Shown here: positions 10,311 through 22,860 of the stretch, one piece after another
How the letters are laid out: each line of letters starts with the position of its first letter
Numbering within the stretch: position 1 is the stretch's first letter
DNA from: Linnemannia hyalina
Lineage: Eukaryota; Mortierellomycota; Mortierellomycetes; Mortierellales; Mortierellaceae
Assembly (NCBI GenBank): GCA_019671135.1
Contig: JAHRHY010000002.1
Span: 558,001-622,000, forward strand
Direction: 5' to 3'
DNA: 64,000 nucleotides
The notes under the pieces: model-generated
The model's database searches: none
The model's input: only the letters and a program-made list of their open reading frames with translations
Told to the model about the DNA's origin: nothing
Program-made: the position numbers and the translations under genes

Positions 10311-13300
10311 GTGGCGCTTCGCTAGCCACACATGATGAAGGAAGGTGCCCTGGAGCGACCAAGGACCCACGCGACGCTGACGAGCGGTTGTTGGAGAGTT
10401 TGTTAGGAAGGAGGAGGTTGTTAATGATGGAGAGGATAGGAAGAATCCCCTTCATTCGTATCTAGTTTTTATTTTCTTCCGTTTAAGCTGTGAAGAGCAA
10501 TGACAATTGTTGTGCAGAGCCAGGTTCCGGACCGGACTGCGACTGGTGGATGGTACACTGAAGGGTTTGGTCTGTTGTCCCTTTTTACATCCAAATGACT
10601 TCTCTATGCTGTATGTTAGAGAAAAAATGTGCAGGGAAAAAGAATCAAGGCTAACTAGTTGTACGCGTTGACAGCGCAAAAGAAAAAGTATGAAAGATTG
10701 TAGATTAACTGTTGAAGATTTTGATGATGAGTACATTCTGCCTCGCATTTTTATTTGACAAAGCTAGACAGAGAGTTACTGAGAGTCTTCAGTACCTATT
10801 TTTTTTCTGTTGACGACGAATAGACAGACTCCATCTTTCATTGCGTTCCCCTTTTTCTCTCTCTTGCCTTCACATAGCTTATCACTATCGATGGACCCTT
10901 TTCTTTCCAAAGCACCTTTTCAATGTATCAATGGATAAAAAGTGGATCGGTGCCTTCTGAGTGGATGAAATAAACAAGAGACAGGCAACGAAGAAATGAA
11001 CGTCGCTAAGCCTTGAATGAGATTAAAGAAAGACAGCCAGTCATTCAAAATAAACTGAGAAAACGACGTTTTGCTCATTGGTACAGTCGCCTTGTTACTT
11101 ACGCCGTTACGGTTGTGAAAGTACTGTAGCACATCCCCTTTACTGACAAATGCCTCACCTCCCTTTGCCAATGAAAAAAAATTGTGTGGTCAAGAACAAG
11201 CACGTGAGGGATGTATTTTTTTCTCACCATCAACACCTCTTCTCACAATTGCGAGAGAAAAAAAAATTGTGGCGGCTAGGCGAGGGGTGAGAATAGTCAG
11301 CCGCAGGATGACCACTTACCCCATCAGTTTCTATCCTAAGCTTCTGACCTAATCGTTTCTACTGTCCTTCGTTACTCTTGCAGGAATTTTCTATTCTGGA
11401 TCTTCGGCTGCTGAAGAATATCAAAAAAATGTGAGAACCAACCAGACCAACGATCAAGCTAAAAAAATCTCCACATCAACGCCATCCCCAACGCCCACCT
11501 TCTTCGCTGCACAACTTAAGTTCCATCGAAAAACAATTTTTTCTTTCCCGTCTTTCCTCCACAACACGAGCACAAAAGTGAAGAGAAAAGAGGCTTACTT
11601 TTGTGATGCTGTGTGAGTTCTTCTCCGCCTTTATATTTTCTCCACCTCTCACCCTAAAAACTAACCCTCGGGTGCACTTTTCTTATCATGCACTCCTTGG
11701 GATGCCTCTATCACCCAAGTTTTATCCTGTTATACTCTCATGTTCGCGTCATTCTCTCTTCTCGAACCACGACATTATCTTTTTGACCAGTTTACATAGT
11801 TGGAAAGCGAATAGGAAAAAAGGAGATCTTTGCTTCCTTTTTTATCCAACAAAAGTGGCAAAAAGGATCGGTCTAGTCCGAATGCACCCTGACCAGTTCC
11901 AACGAAAAATAAAAAAATTCAAAGTTCTGTGACCCATGCACAAACAGAAAAACATTGTATAACGAATGAATTGGATAAAGAGTAAATGTAACGGTTACAA
12001 GCAAAAGGGTGGTATTGGATCGATACGGAAAAGTTGTTCTGTCCTCCCTTTTTTTTTCCTTTCTTCTCCCACAAAACCCACAGATTTTCGACGCGTCGGT
12101 TCCATTCAGGGACGGATGCACGTGTTTGCTACGCGACATCCTGGTTGAGGAAAAAAAAAGAGAGAAAGCAATTCATCTTCCTTTTTCTCCATTCACGCAT
12201 GCAGTTTGTTTGGGAGAAGATGTGGAGGGTGCGGGCTTTTTGCAATTGGTGCTTATTAGTTCCCGGAAAAAAAAAAGAACACGACTCATTGGTATCAAAG
12301 CGGACAAAACGGCCCGTGTATAGCCTGAAGTTGAACTACAAAACCAAAAACTCAAAGCATAAGAGAAAACACATTCGTTTTGGTGGGTCGAGCCGATAAT
12401 CAAAATAGATGGAGACATTTGCCTTTCCTTCCCAACCACGAAACAATAGAGAGGAGAACAAGGTAGCACAAACACAGAAAAAGAAAAAAAAACTCAAGAA
12501 GGAAGGGCAAGAAGAAAACGGCAAGTGGGGTGGGTGCGTGTGAGTGAGCGAGCGCTATGGCAATGGCAACATCCTATCCACTCCCAAACAATCCAAACAC
12601 AATAACAGACAGCAAAACAAAGCAAGCAATCAGCATATGTCACTAAACTCTTCCTCGGTTGTGGTTACCTGCACACCACACATACATTGCGCCTTTTCTT
12701 GTTCTTCTCTCTTCGGAAATGACATCGTTATGTATCTTCTCTGCAAGCAAGCAAGGAAGGAAAGGCAAAAGGGAAAAAATGCAAAAAAGGTTTACGTGTG
12801 ACAGCAGAAACAAGGCGCTTTGGTCAGAGACCCGATCCTGTTTTTTTTCATCTCTTTATTTGAGGCTAGAATGAAAGGTGCATAATGGCGCTAGTAGTTA
12901 AAAAAATGATGATCCTCTTTCCTCCTCTTTAAGCATTGACCCAACAACAAGAAATTGGGATGCAGTCATCCTCATCCAATTAGGACTGAGAAAGAGGATG
13001 GAGTGACAAGACACACCGCCTGTGTGGAGGAAGAAGTGTCGGAGAAAGAGGGACAAAGGGAGGGGAGTGGAGAAGGGGCTGGGGTCACATTCTACTCTGC
13101 AGATGGATGCATGGGTCAGTGGACAGAGGAAAGTTGAGAGGTGGAACAGTTTTCATAGTTTTCTTTTGACGAGGGTGCCCTTGACAACTCCAAGGCACTA
13201 ATGTTGCGATACCTTGCACCTTTGTCATTTTTCCCTTGAGGGTCCTTTCCATTCTGTAAACCGTAAGATTGATGGACAAAAATCACCCTGCTTAGAATCC

Positions 13301-16300
13301 CTCTTCTCCCCTCACACCTTTCTCCTGAACGTAATTACTTTTACAAAGAGATAAAAATAACAAAGAGGGTACGCAAAATGTACTCAGATGTTTAGGCTTG
13401 TGTTTCCTTTTGCTTTTGTTGTTGTCACCCGGTGAATGGCGGCTGTTTGCCAGAAAAGTGCTCTGCGTTGTTTGTTGATGTCGATGTCAGTGCTGTTATT
13501 TTTGTTGATGTCGTTGATGTTGCAAAGCATGGACCGACTATCCTGTCCTTTTTTTTGTTGTTGTCGTCCAAACACCAACAAAAAAAACAATGAAAGCAAA
13601 GAGGAGTGAGAGATGAACTCTCCACAGACAGCATTGCGGGTCTCTCTTGTTTTTGCTTTTTGATTCCCCCTACCAGAACATAGGCCGAGTTGGAGTAATA
13701 TGTTGCTCCCATGTGCCTGCATGAATATGATCTTCAGTGTATGCATGAAATCATGTGGATGTCACTCCATTACGAACGTGAAATACAACATGCAAAGACG
13801 TGGAAGCTAAGACAGTGGAATAGTGAAGACCAGGGAGTCATGTCAATGCCCTTTTGCTCCCTCGATCAAAAAATAACAATAATTGCGCATACTCGATTGT
13901 GGAGTGGGAAAGAATGGAGAGCATGCAAGAAGTCAAAGTGGAGAAAAAAAGCGTAGAGCACTTCACAGAAAGGAGGAGAGGAAAAATGTAGAAGGGGAGT
14001 GTGAGGATGTTTGTCAGCTTTTCTCCGTGCGCCCTTCTCTCCCACCGTGACCCATTCTTGATAATTCTACTCCACAACGATTATCGCTCCTCCTTCTCTC
14101 CCAATACTCAACCTCTACATCGAAACCTGTGGTTGTTGATATCCACATTGAGGTATCCCGTCTCTTTGCATTTTTTTTCAAGAGTCTCACGGCAACCGAG
14201 TACAGTCGCATCCCCATCATGCAAGATTGAGCATTAAAGAGAGAGAAGGAAGGGGGCACATGCGGGAGGGATCGAGGATGGATGAAGGGAACAAGGAGGC
14301 AAGGTCAACGGCTTTTTTGTTATGCTTGTGTGTTTGATAGTCCAAAGTCGAAGGAGGAGGGAGTGTAGGACAAAAGGACACCCACAACAAAGACACAGAT
14401 GCGTGCGTCTACCTCGTATCCAGATAACACAATAAACAATAGCAAAAAATATCACGCCATTAATGTTCCTCAAGGATAGGTATCCAAAGTGAGGGATGAG
14501 AAAGAGAGAGAAAGGTGAATGGTGGGACTTAGGGTTAGAAACGATCGATGTTACAGACTTTCATATGGTTGTCCGTTCATTCTCTACGTACTTTTTTCGC
14601 TCTCAGGGTTATGGCTCTTTATCTCCCATTAGGCTGTTTCCTTCCTCCACTTGTCAATAAGCAACAGCATGCATGAATGGTAGTGTGGGTTAGATTGTTA
14701 GCGAGGATACGTACTGCACTCTGCAATGGTTAAACCAAAAGCATGAGGCAAGAACACGAAAATTTGGTGAGCAACACAACTAACAAAATGGTTATGGAAG
14801 CGAAGCTATGTACCCACCACCCTCGTATCGATGGATGCAACAAACAACATAACAAACAAACATAGACTTGAAAAAAATGGTTCGAGATTGTCGCACAAGG
14901 CACCTGGTCTGGGCGCTCTCTCTTCTATTACCAATATCTATTGCCCATCTTTGGCCAACCTCCTCATTTGACCTATTTCTCGGCTGCACGCGGGTCCCAT
15001 TCTTCCATTTCTTTAATCTGGTCGCCTATCCACCGTGGTTCCTGCCGCATTGCATGGAAGATTTTTTATTGTTGGTGCAGGGACCCTGGTTGTTTTGCCC
15101 TGGTTAGAAGTACAACAAGGCGGCATGCAACACCATGTATCTCGATTTTTTCTAGATTTTTCACGATTCTGGCGAAGGTGGCAATATTGGCAATTGTTAG
15201 TTGAGTTGGTGAAAAAAATGGTTCGTCTTTATTCCCTGTAGGTGAGAAGGCATTCAAGTCGTGCGTCCGCGTAGTTTTGTTCCCGTTCTCTTTCTTTTTC
15301 TCCAAAATCCTACGCAAACTTATTCACTCGTGCAAAAAAATGGCACTTGCCACCTCTTGGTATCCTTCACCAAATCGGACTGCAGGTACTTCTCCTACTG
15401 GCGACCAAGAAAATGTAATAAACACGAGAATAAATGCAAGACTATTGTTTCTTTGTTTTGCTTTGTGTCTACCCCAATGGCATGAATACAGCAATGTTGT
15501 ACCGTGTCTGTGTCTTCAACTCATTTTTTTCTCTTTGATAAGGTCAGGCGAACGACTCGACTCAACCCATTCTTCCCCCATTTCATGCGCCTGCTCAGTC
15601 AGCGCGATTATCGGTCTACCAAGCTGAGTGTGAGAGCGGGAGTCGATTTTGTTGGTGTATGTTTGATGCGTTCATGCTGCAAAGTTGCTTAGTTTTGTTG
15701 TTTATTGCCCTCCCAAACACGCCAGTAAGACCCTAACAGAGAGGATCGTATACCGATGACATGGTCAAAAAGTAGACACGATGTTGGTCGAAGAGGTAGA
15801 ATTAAAAAAAGATGTGGAGTAGAAGTGGAAGAAAGGTGGACAGAGTGACCGACGGCAGAAAAGCAAAAGTGCACTGAAAAAATGTTCACTTCTCCGACAC
15901 GGTCTCTACAAAGGAATGTGACCCATTTTGCATATATGCATAGTCAGCGTGTTTACCGAACAAACAAACACAACAAATAGATCCACAAACCAGTGCCGTG
16001 CCGGGGCATGTCTTAATTTTGCATCTTCTATTCCTGGGGAGAGCCGCGGTGTCATTTTTGTCAGATTACTTGAGTTGCGTAGCGTGAGCGACGGAAGATA
16101 GGAACGGGGATCGCTTGGGGAGAGCGATGCTATAACTCTATCTGATTTGAATGAAGAAATCGATTGGGCTATGGGCAATGATTGCTTGCAGGAAATGTAA
16201 CAAACAGATAGACAACCATCTCAACGAACAACACACACAATTCACTTTAGAAACGAACCTGGTCAACCGACTCCAACTTTTCCCGTATCAATGGCCATCT

Positions 16301-19300
16301 ACAATCGTGTTCTTCCAATGAGAGCAAGTGGTTCCTCATATCGATATCTGTCGTATTTTTATTCGCTAGCGTAAATAGCCGCCTCACATCGCGCGTCGGT
16401 CGGTCGGATGCACAGTGCTGATCAACAAAACAAGAATCACAACGTTCTAACAAACAAAAACAAACGGCAACCGCAATAACAAGAACATCGAAACGTAAAG
16501 TCTGGAACGAGAATAGAAAAAAAAAAATAGGTCGTAAAGTGACGAGAACACGGTTGGCGGCTCCGATTCCCATCAGAACTGGGTCCCCCTCCTTCGCTTC
16601 GCTACTTTAAAGTGAATATAGCAAAGCAATTACGGATTTGGATTTTGGAGTAGCGTGGAGCAAGAAGCAGGTGAGATTTCAAGCATTGGCAATGCAGAAT
16701 AGACCCCCCCACAACAAAAAAATAAACTCATCTAGTATCGCATGACGCGTTTCGCGCTCCACTTCAATGATGCGCCCCTCACCATTACATCGCGTGCCTT
16801 TTCTGTATGCACATACAGCAGGGTAGGATAGGGCTGAACAAGTAACGTAGGTCTGGGACATACATAAAAAAAGAGGATAACGCCATCGACACGAGGTCCG
16901 CCTCCTCCACGGCATTGCCATGTAAAGGACGTTCCTTGCGACGTAAAGGCGTGATTGATCGCTGTCTCCCTCTAACCCAAAAACTCGCTCACATCTGTCC
17001 CTTTCATCCTTTGTCATTCACTCATTAGTGTCCATCATCGCCTCCTCCACCCACCACGTGCAACCCACGGTAATCTCTTTTTTGTTGCGTTTGTAATCGG
17101 ATGGAGCCTCTATTGGTATAGACTGTCTCTATGCCGCTCGTCGCCGCTACGACGCGCGTGAATAAGAGGGAAGGTTATTGTTGAATAGTGTGAGCAGTGG
17201 TGAGAAATCCATTACATGATAGACAGAGGGTATGCGAGGCATCCATTGGCCGCAATGGCGCCATGGAACAGAAAGTAAATTCAGCCAGGTTCTACTCATT
17301 GATTCATTGATTGGAGTCTAATAACCACTCTCACTTCACAAACATATGCTTTTCCTTTTCCTCTCTTGTGGGATAGACAGTGGAGAATGAAAAGTAAACA
17401 TGTTGCTCCACTTCCTAAAAACTCGCATGTTGGAAAAGGAAAGGGCCAGACAAAGTTGCGGACTAAGGATTTGGAGTTAACCTCTAGTGCGATCTGCATT
17501 CGTTGCGAAGCCGAGCATGTTACAAGAACTGTTTCTCTCCACCTTTTCAGTTTGCTAAAACAAACGGCTGAATGCGAGGAGAAGGTTGGGCGGAGCTTAA
17601 GAGAACGAAAAAGTAACTATCGCAGAGAGCCAGACTCTGAAGATGCAACTCTCAATGAGAGAGAGAGACACTCTTATCCTCCGATCGGATTCGGCAACAT
17701 GGAAGGGCGAGGTGCTCAGGGTCAAATAAAAATGATGAAAGCACAGAGGTGACAAGAAAAAGTACATAGTATCAGAGTAGGGATGATGAATGGCACATGC
17801 TTTCTAATCCGCCCCAGAGTGGCACAAATACAGAAGCAAAGAAGACCGCTTTTTATGCTCTGCTATATGCTCACAAGCGTTATTTAATATTATGTTGTGT
17901 TACTTATTACTTCGACCGCGCGGGTTACCGAGCCGGGACTGGGGTGGAAGGGAGCACTGGAGTGAAGGTTTAGGGAGGACGCGACCAGGTCATCCCTTAC
18001 AAAATGAACATTGGGTCCACAGCACAAAAATTAATTTTCCTGCACCATTCAAAATGAAACCCATTGGCAACCAAACCCGTTTTTTTCTTGACCAAGAAGA
18101 AACCAAATAGCGACAATAGAACATGCATTGTGCGCACTAAAAAGAGGCGATAACGGTCCGATTGTCAGTGTTCTTTGCCTTCGCGTGTGCATTTCTTTCT
18201 TGTCTGTCTGTGCTAAGAATGGCGAGAAAAGGAAACGAAAAGGTGGTGTGTGTTCTTTCCTTACTTTCAATTGGACCCATGAAGTCACAAGAGCCTGTGT
18301 CCTTCCTTCCTTCTCCTTCTTTCATCCCACTCCCCATCTTGTTTCATTCATGTTAGCATGTTAGGCAAGGCGGGAGAGAAAAAGAAATGAGATTGAGTTG
18401 TATGGCTATCATTTTGCTTCTTGTTTTTGCCTGACCGTCCTGTTGAGACTTTTATCTTTTGGACCACAAGTGGTTTCTTTTGTTCCATTTCTCCTTGAAC
18501 TGATGAGGCGATGATGCAAAGTCTGATCCAAATATCGTTATCCGAGAACTTACTCTCATCTCTCGTTCACTCCGCCCAATTTGATTCTATGAAAAGAAGG
18601 AGAGAAGGAAAAAAAGGTTGTCGGCATCACTTCTTGCCGAAGAAACAATTTTCATTCGAGATAGTCCTACAACGTCCCTTTCTTTGATCCCCTCTCACTC
18701 TGATACGAAAGAGAGAAAAACAAATAAGTACAGTACATCGACGGACTTTTACTTATCTCTGTCTGTCTGGGCTTTGATTCGGTCCCTACGAGGCTACGAC
18801 TACGAGGTAGCTTGTACATGCGCCATGCCACCTCTGCACGTGGTTACGCAAAACAGATAATTGCCCAGGCACCCAGGGACAGGGACAACGAAACAGCTGA
18901 TCGCCCTTTTCTTTTCTCTCTCCAGTAGTCAAATCAGGATCAAGAAAAAAACCCTAATCATCAATCCACGCGAGCTTAGATTGGCTATGTAGCTTGACAA
19001 CCTTTTTGGAGACGAACTGTTGTCAAAGCGTCCTTCGTATGTTATCTGGGAGGAGGGGCATCCATTTGTTGTTTGTTGTTGATTCGGTTTCTGAACAGGG
19101 TCCTTCATGTTCTTTGTACAAACTATGGCGTAAGTGAGGCAAGGAATAAGGGGCATATGCTCACGATGTCTTTGTTTGTTGTTCCTTAGTACTTCCTAAT
19201 TCTTGGTTGTTAATACACGGTCGCAATGAAGGACGAGAGCAAGGGAATGAAAAAAGGAGATAGGGTCTACCGCATCGCTTTGCGTAACAAGTCCTTCGTA

Positions 19301-19390
19301 CCATGGGTGATTTTGTTGATGTTGGTGTTGGTGTTGGTGTTCCCCGCCATCCCTGGTGTCGACCACATCAAACATCAACAGCAGTCTACG

Positions 19391-19532
19391 TTCTCTCTCT
19401 CCCTCTCCCCTCTCTCTCCCAACCCTATTGCAGCTCATTTATCTCCCTCTCTCCCTTTCTCTTTTTCTTTCTTTCCCTCCCTCTTTTTCTTTCTTTCCCT
19501 CCCTCTCTCTCTCTCTCTTTTCATCCCCTTTT
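19391..19532 (+). repeat. Polypyrimidine (CT) tract with internal duplicate
   Basis: About 140 bases of almost pure C and T on the plus strand. It includes two adjacent copies of a segment of about 23 bases (TTTTTCTTTCTTTCCCTCCC and its extension) and a terminal CT dinucleotide run. Mirror-like stretches of this type can form triplex (H-DNA) or serve as promoter or leader elements. Confidence 0.8.
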
Positions 19533-20273
19533 TCGTGAGTTTCGGATAGAAGATGGGAAACAAATATTGCTCCATGTTGCTGTTTTGTTTGTTGGTATGT
19601 GCCGCAACAAGCGAAAAGGATAAACCGGTTCTACCAACAAGAGATTTCGAGTCTGTTCTCGCATACTTGAGTGAAAATGAAAACAAGGTCGATGTGGTTA
19701 CAGAAAAACACACTACACTACACATACAACCCTGTGTTCTTTCGGCTAGTTGTTTTTATGTGTGCCGTGCTTGTTGTTTGTCTCCCGTATGCGAAGCGAT
19801 GCAAAGACGATCCATTTGGAGTATACGTTCGCAGGCTGGCTATGCTGGTGATGGGGGTTTAGAAAAGCACAGATGGCGGCGGGCGTTTGGGCTTTGACCA
19901 GAAAATACACGATCACTGATAACTGATAACGGCCATGTCCCAATTGATGAGGTTAGATTCTTGTTTTCCACTTGTGAGGGGTTGATTGACGAAGGAAAGG
20001 GCATAAGCATGTGAAAATTAAAGATTCTATACGCGTTGATGCGCTATGATTGAATACAACCGAATGAATAGAAGTAGTGTGTGCCGTTTGTTTGTGTGGA
20101 CCTTTTTTTGCTTTTTGTTTTGTGATCTGAGCGTGAAATTTCGAAAAAGTGGTCGTGCTCACTCATAGGTTCGAATGGGTACTAAATCGACCAAGTGTCT
20201 GTCGACACTGCCAGAGATAGGAAAAACACTTGGCACTTGCTTGCAAATGGTCTGTCCTTTCCTTCTTTTTATT

Positions 20274-20299
20274 CGATGATGATGATGATGATGATGATG
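20274..20299. repeat. GAT trinucleotide microsatellite
   Basis: About eight GAT units in a row inside the gene desert. The frames on both strands that cross it (poly-His on the minus strand) lack flanking protein-like sequence, so it is taken as non-coding. Confidence 0.9.
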
Positions 20300-22860
20300 G
20301 CGGTGATGGTCCTTTAACCATGAGTGGACAGGGTTGAAGGCAAAAGTAACGATTTTTCGATGAGAACGAGAGGGATGAGGATGATGAATTGAAGCAAGGC
20401 TAAAGGTAAAAATAATACGCACAAGCATGAAAACAATAATGCCTTGCCCTTGTCAATGTTTGGTTGGTTGTGTTTTTTTTGCGCTCTCATGCGCGGTCAT
20501 TGTTTTCATTCCCATGGGCAACCATTTTTTTCTCTCTTCACGGCCATCTTTTTTCACTATTCTGGCACCATTCTTTACTCCTATCACAAGGGAACGAAGG
20601 CGAGACTGTCCCACACCTGCCTATCGTTCCTCCCATCACCACCGACGGCTAATGTCCCCTCGAAATTGAACTCCAATTGTGCCAACAAATCAGCCAAAAG
20701 AAAGAAAAAGAAGAAAGCACGCTCTATTTTGCAAGGTTTTTTTTCTTATTCACTTTGCTGGTCGTGCAGACGAGCAAGCAGGCGATAAAAAACAGGGAAA
20801 GAAGGAAAAGCAGACCATGATTGATCCCGACCAGGGGCCAGCCTCCAACTTTCAAGGACCACATGAAAGATAGTAACAACTGCCGAGTCCAAATCCACTC
20901 GCATGGGTGATAGAGATACAAATGGGTAACTCATCTCCGTCTCGTCTCAGCTGGAAGCAGGCGGTAAGGCTTTTTTTTCTCGCTCATTCATTCACAATTG
21001 TCAACATTTTGGGTCCACAATCCAACCCCTTCCCCCTTTTTTGAGTCTGTTTGTCTAAAATAACTCCCGAGGTTTAGACACGGGTATAGGCTGATAGGTT
21101 ATGGGGACTGTTATGGATGTTATGGGGACATCCTCCCCATTCATCGCATCCGCAACGCTACGCTACGCACAAACAAGGGTCGAGCGCACGCACTCACTCA
21201 GACACACACACACACAAAAAGGTCGAGCAAGGAGAGATAGCTGATCTAAAGAGAGGAAGAAGAGATGTGGTCAACATATGCCAGTCAAGTCAGTCCGTTG
21301 GCCAAAATGGCACACTTTCATTTGTCTCTCTCTTGTGCCTTTGCCAATGGGGTGTTTCGCACATTTATTCTTTTGTTACATCCTTCTTGGTGGACTCCTC
21401 GCGACCCATATCATATTCTCCGTCTACCCTCATGGGTCCAACTCCATCTCTATTTTTCTCTTTTCATTTCATCTATAAACGAACCATGGGCCCATCCTCT
21501 TCTGTCTTGTAAGTTTTGACCAATGAAGAGGATGGTCGGAAAATGAGTTTTTTTTAGGGGCCAAGCATAAAAGCTCTTCTCTGTTGTTGCTGTCCTTGTT
21601 CTCTTTCTCATATGCACATCAGAAAAAAAAGCAAGAAAACTGAAGAGACACGAATCAAGGCCAAGAAGATGTTCATGCACTAGAGTCGTGCTTGCCAAAA
21701 GGAATATCTGCAAAAAAGAAAGAAGGGATATGAAAGAGAGGAGAGTGAGAAGGGAGAAAAAAAAATGTTCGTGAAATGAAAGATCCTAGGGGCCTTATCG
21801 AAACGTGTTGTTGTTCAGTTGTGTCCAAATGGCGTTTTACTTTGTGATGTGGTTGCAGCAACAAAAAAAGACTTTCTTCTCTCCCTTCGTTCCTCCACAA
21901 AATTAGCCCACCCACCCGTGGGTCAATGAAAGAAGGACGAAGAACACCCCACTTCATGCCTCCTTTAAGATACTCAGGTGTTTTTCAAGGTGTGGTGCTT
22001 ATCGTGGAGTTGAAGGACAAGCAGAATTGATCCAGAAACGTAAAGAAATAATTTGTGTTGATCGCCACAATTTTCGTTTCCCCTTGCTGTCCGTCCGCTC
22101 GTTTGTCGGTCTGTCCGTGTGTCTGAGAGGTGTTACGGAGACAAGGATGATGATAAAGAAGAGGAATACGAGAAGCCGAGAAAGCATAGCATGAAAGGAG
22201 GTGAGTGCAACAGGAGGAGGATACCCAAGGGGCGTCCGTTCTCTTGAGCAATGGGTGGTAGTGATGGTGTTGATTGTGACCCCTCCCTGAGTAAGACAAA
22301 AAGGAACTGATAAAGGAGCGATATGGTCATTTTCCATTGAGTAGGGATCGAATGAATTGGAGACTGTTGTCGCTCGTACAGGGTAACAGACAGCCAGACA
22401 CACATGAGATGGGAGAAAGAGGCGGGCCTTCTTTTGGACTGGACCCAAGCGCGGTTGTTGGTGTGGGTTGATGCGTAGGTCCGACTCTGTTCTTCTTTCT
22501 CATTGATGGTGTTGACGATTGTTATTGAAGATTGTTGTCGGTGATGGTAGCGGCGGTGATGATGGTGGTGCGTGAGAGTACGAAATGGCGAGCGGTTATT
22601 GTTTATGAGTAGGATGACTCGACAATGATGTTCTCGTCCCTTTTGTTCTCAGCCCCGAAGGATGAAGGATGAAGGATGAATGATGAATGATAGACAACGA
22701 GAAAGGGGCGTGTCAATAATGTTGACAGTACTTTATTCCTTGTCAATTCAATCGACCACCGCACCCAAAAAAAGGTCTATTCATTTCTATTCATTCACTC
22801 ATTCATTCACTATCAGAGTGTATCACTCCTCATGCCCATCCTCCATGTTCACATCCATCC

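Larger units (their letters stand above)
10309..22860. other. Gene desert: about 12.5 kb (14.4 kb with the perilipin leader) without supportable genes
   Basis: From the tRNA to the perilipin start no reading frame exceeds about 150 codons. None of the translations in six frames resembles a protein family, and I found no chain of exons with consistent splice phases. The stretch is not simple satellite DNA: it is mostly unique sequence with frequent T/C or A/G runs, short GTT/GTTG tracts, a GAT microsatellite and one long pyrimidine tract. No transposase, reverse transcriptase, rRNA or snRNA is recognised. Possible contents are long non-coding RNAs, distal regulatory DNA or a centromere-type region; the sequence does not decide. 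Confidence 0.65.

Noticed and set aside
10920..11171. Minus-strand piece that reads GGEAFVSKGDVLQYFHNRNG before a GTAAGT donor-like site
   Set aside because: It has no ATG (only TTG) and no convincing upstream exon, and the next pieces do not resemble a family. It may be a fossil exon but cannot be supported as a gene.
17366..17752. 128-codon plus-strand open frame in the gene desert
   Set aside because: Charged, low-complexity composition, no recognisable motif, no leader, no codon bias like the real genes here.
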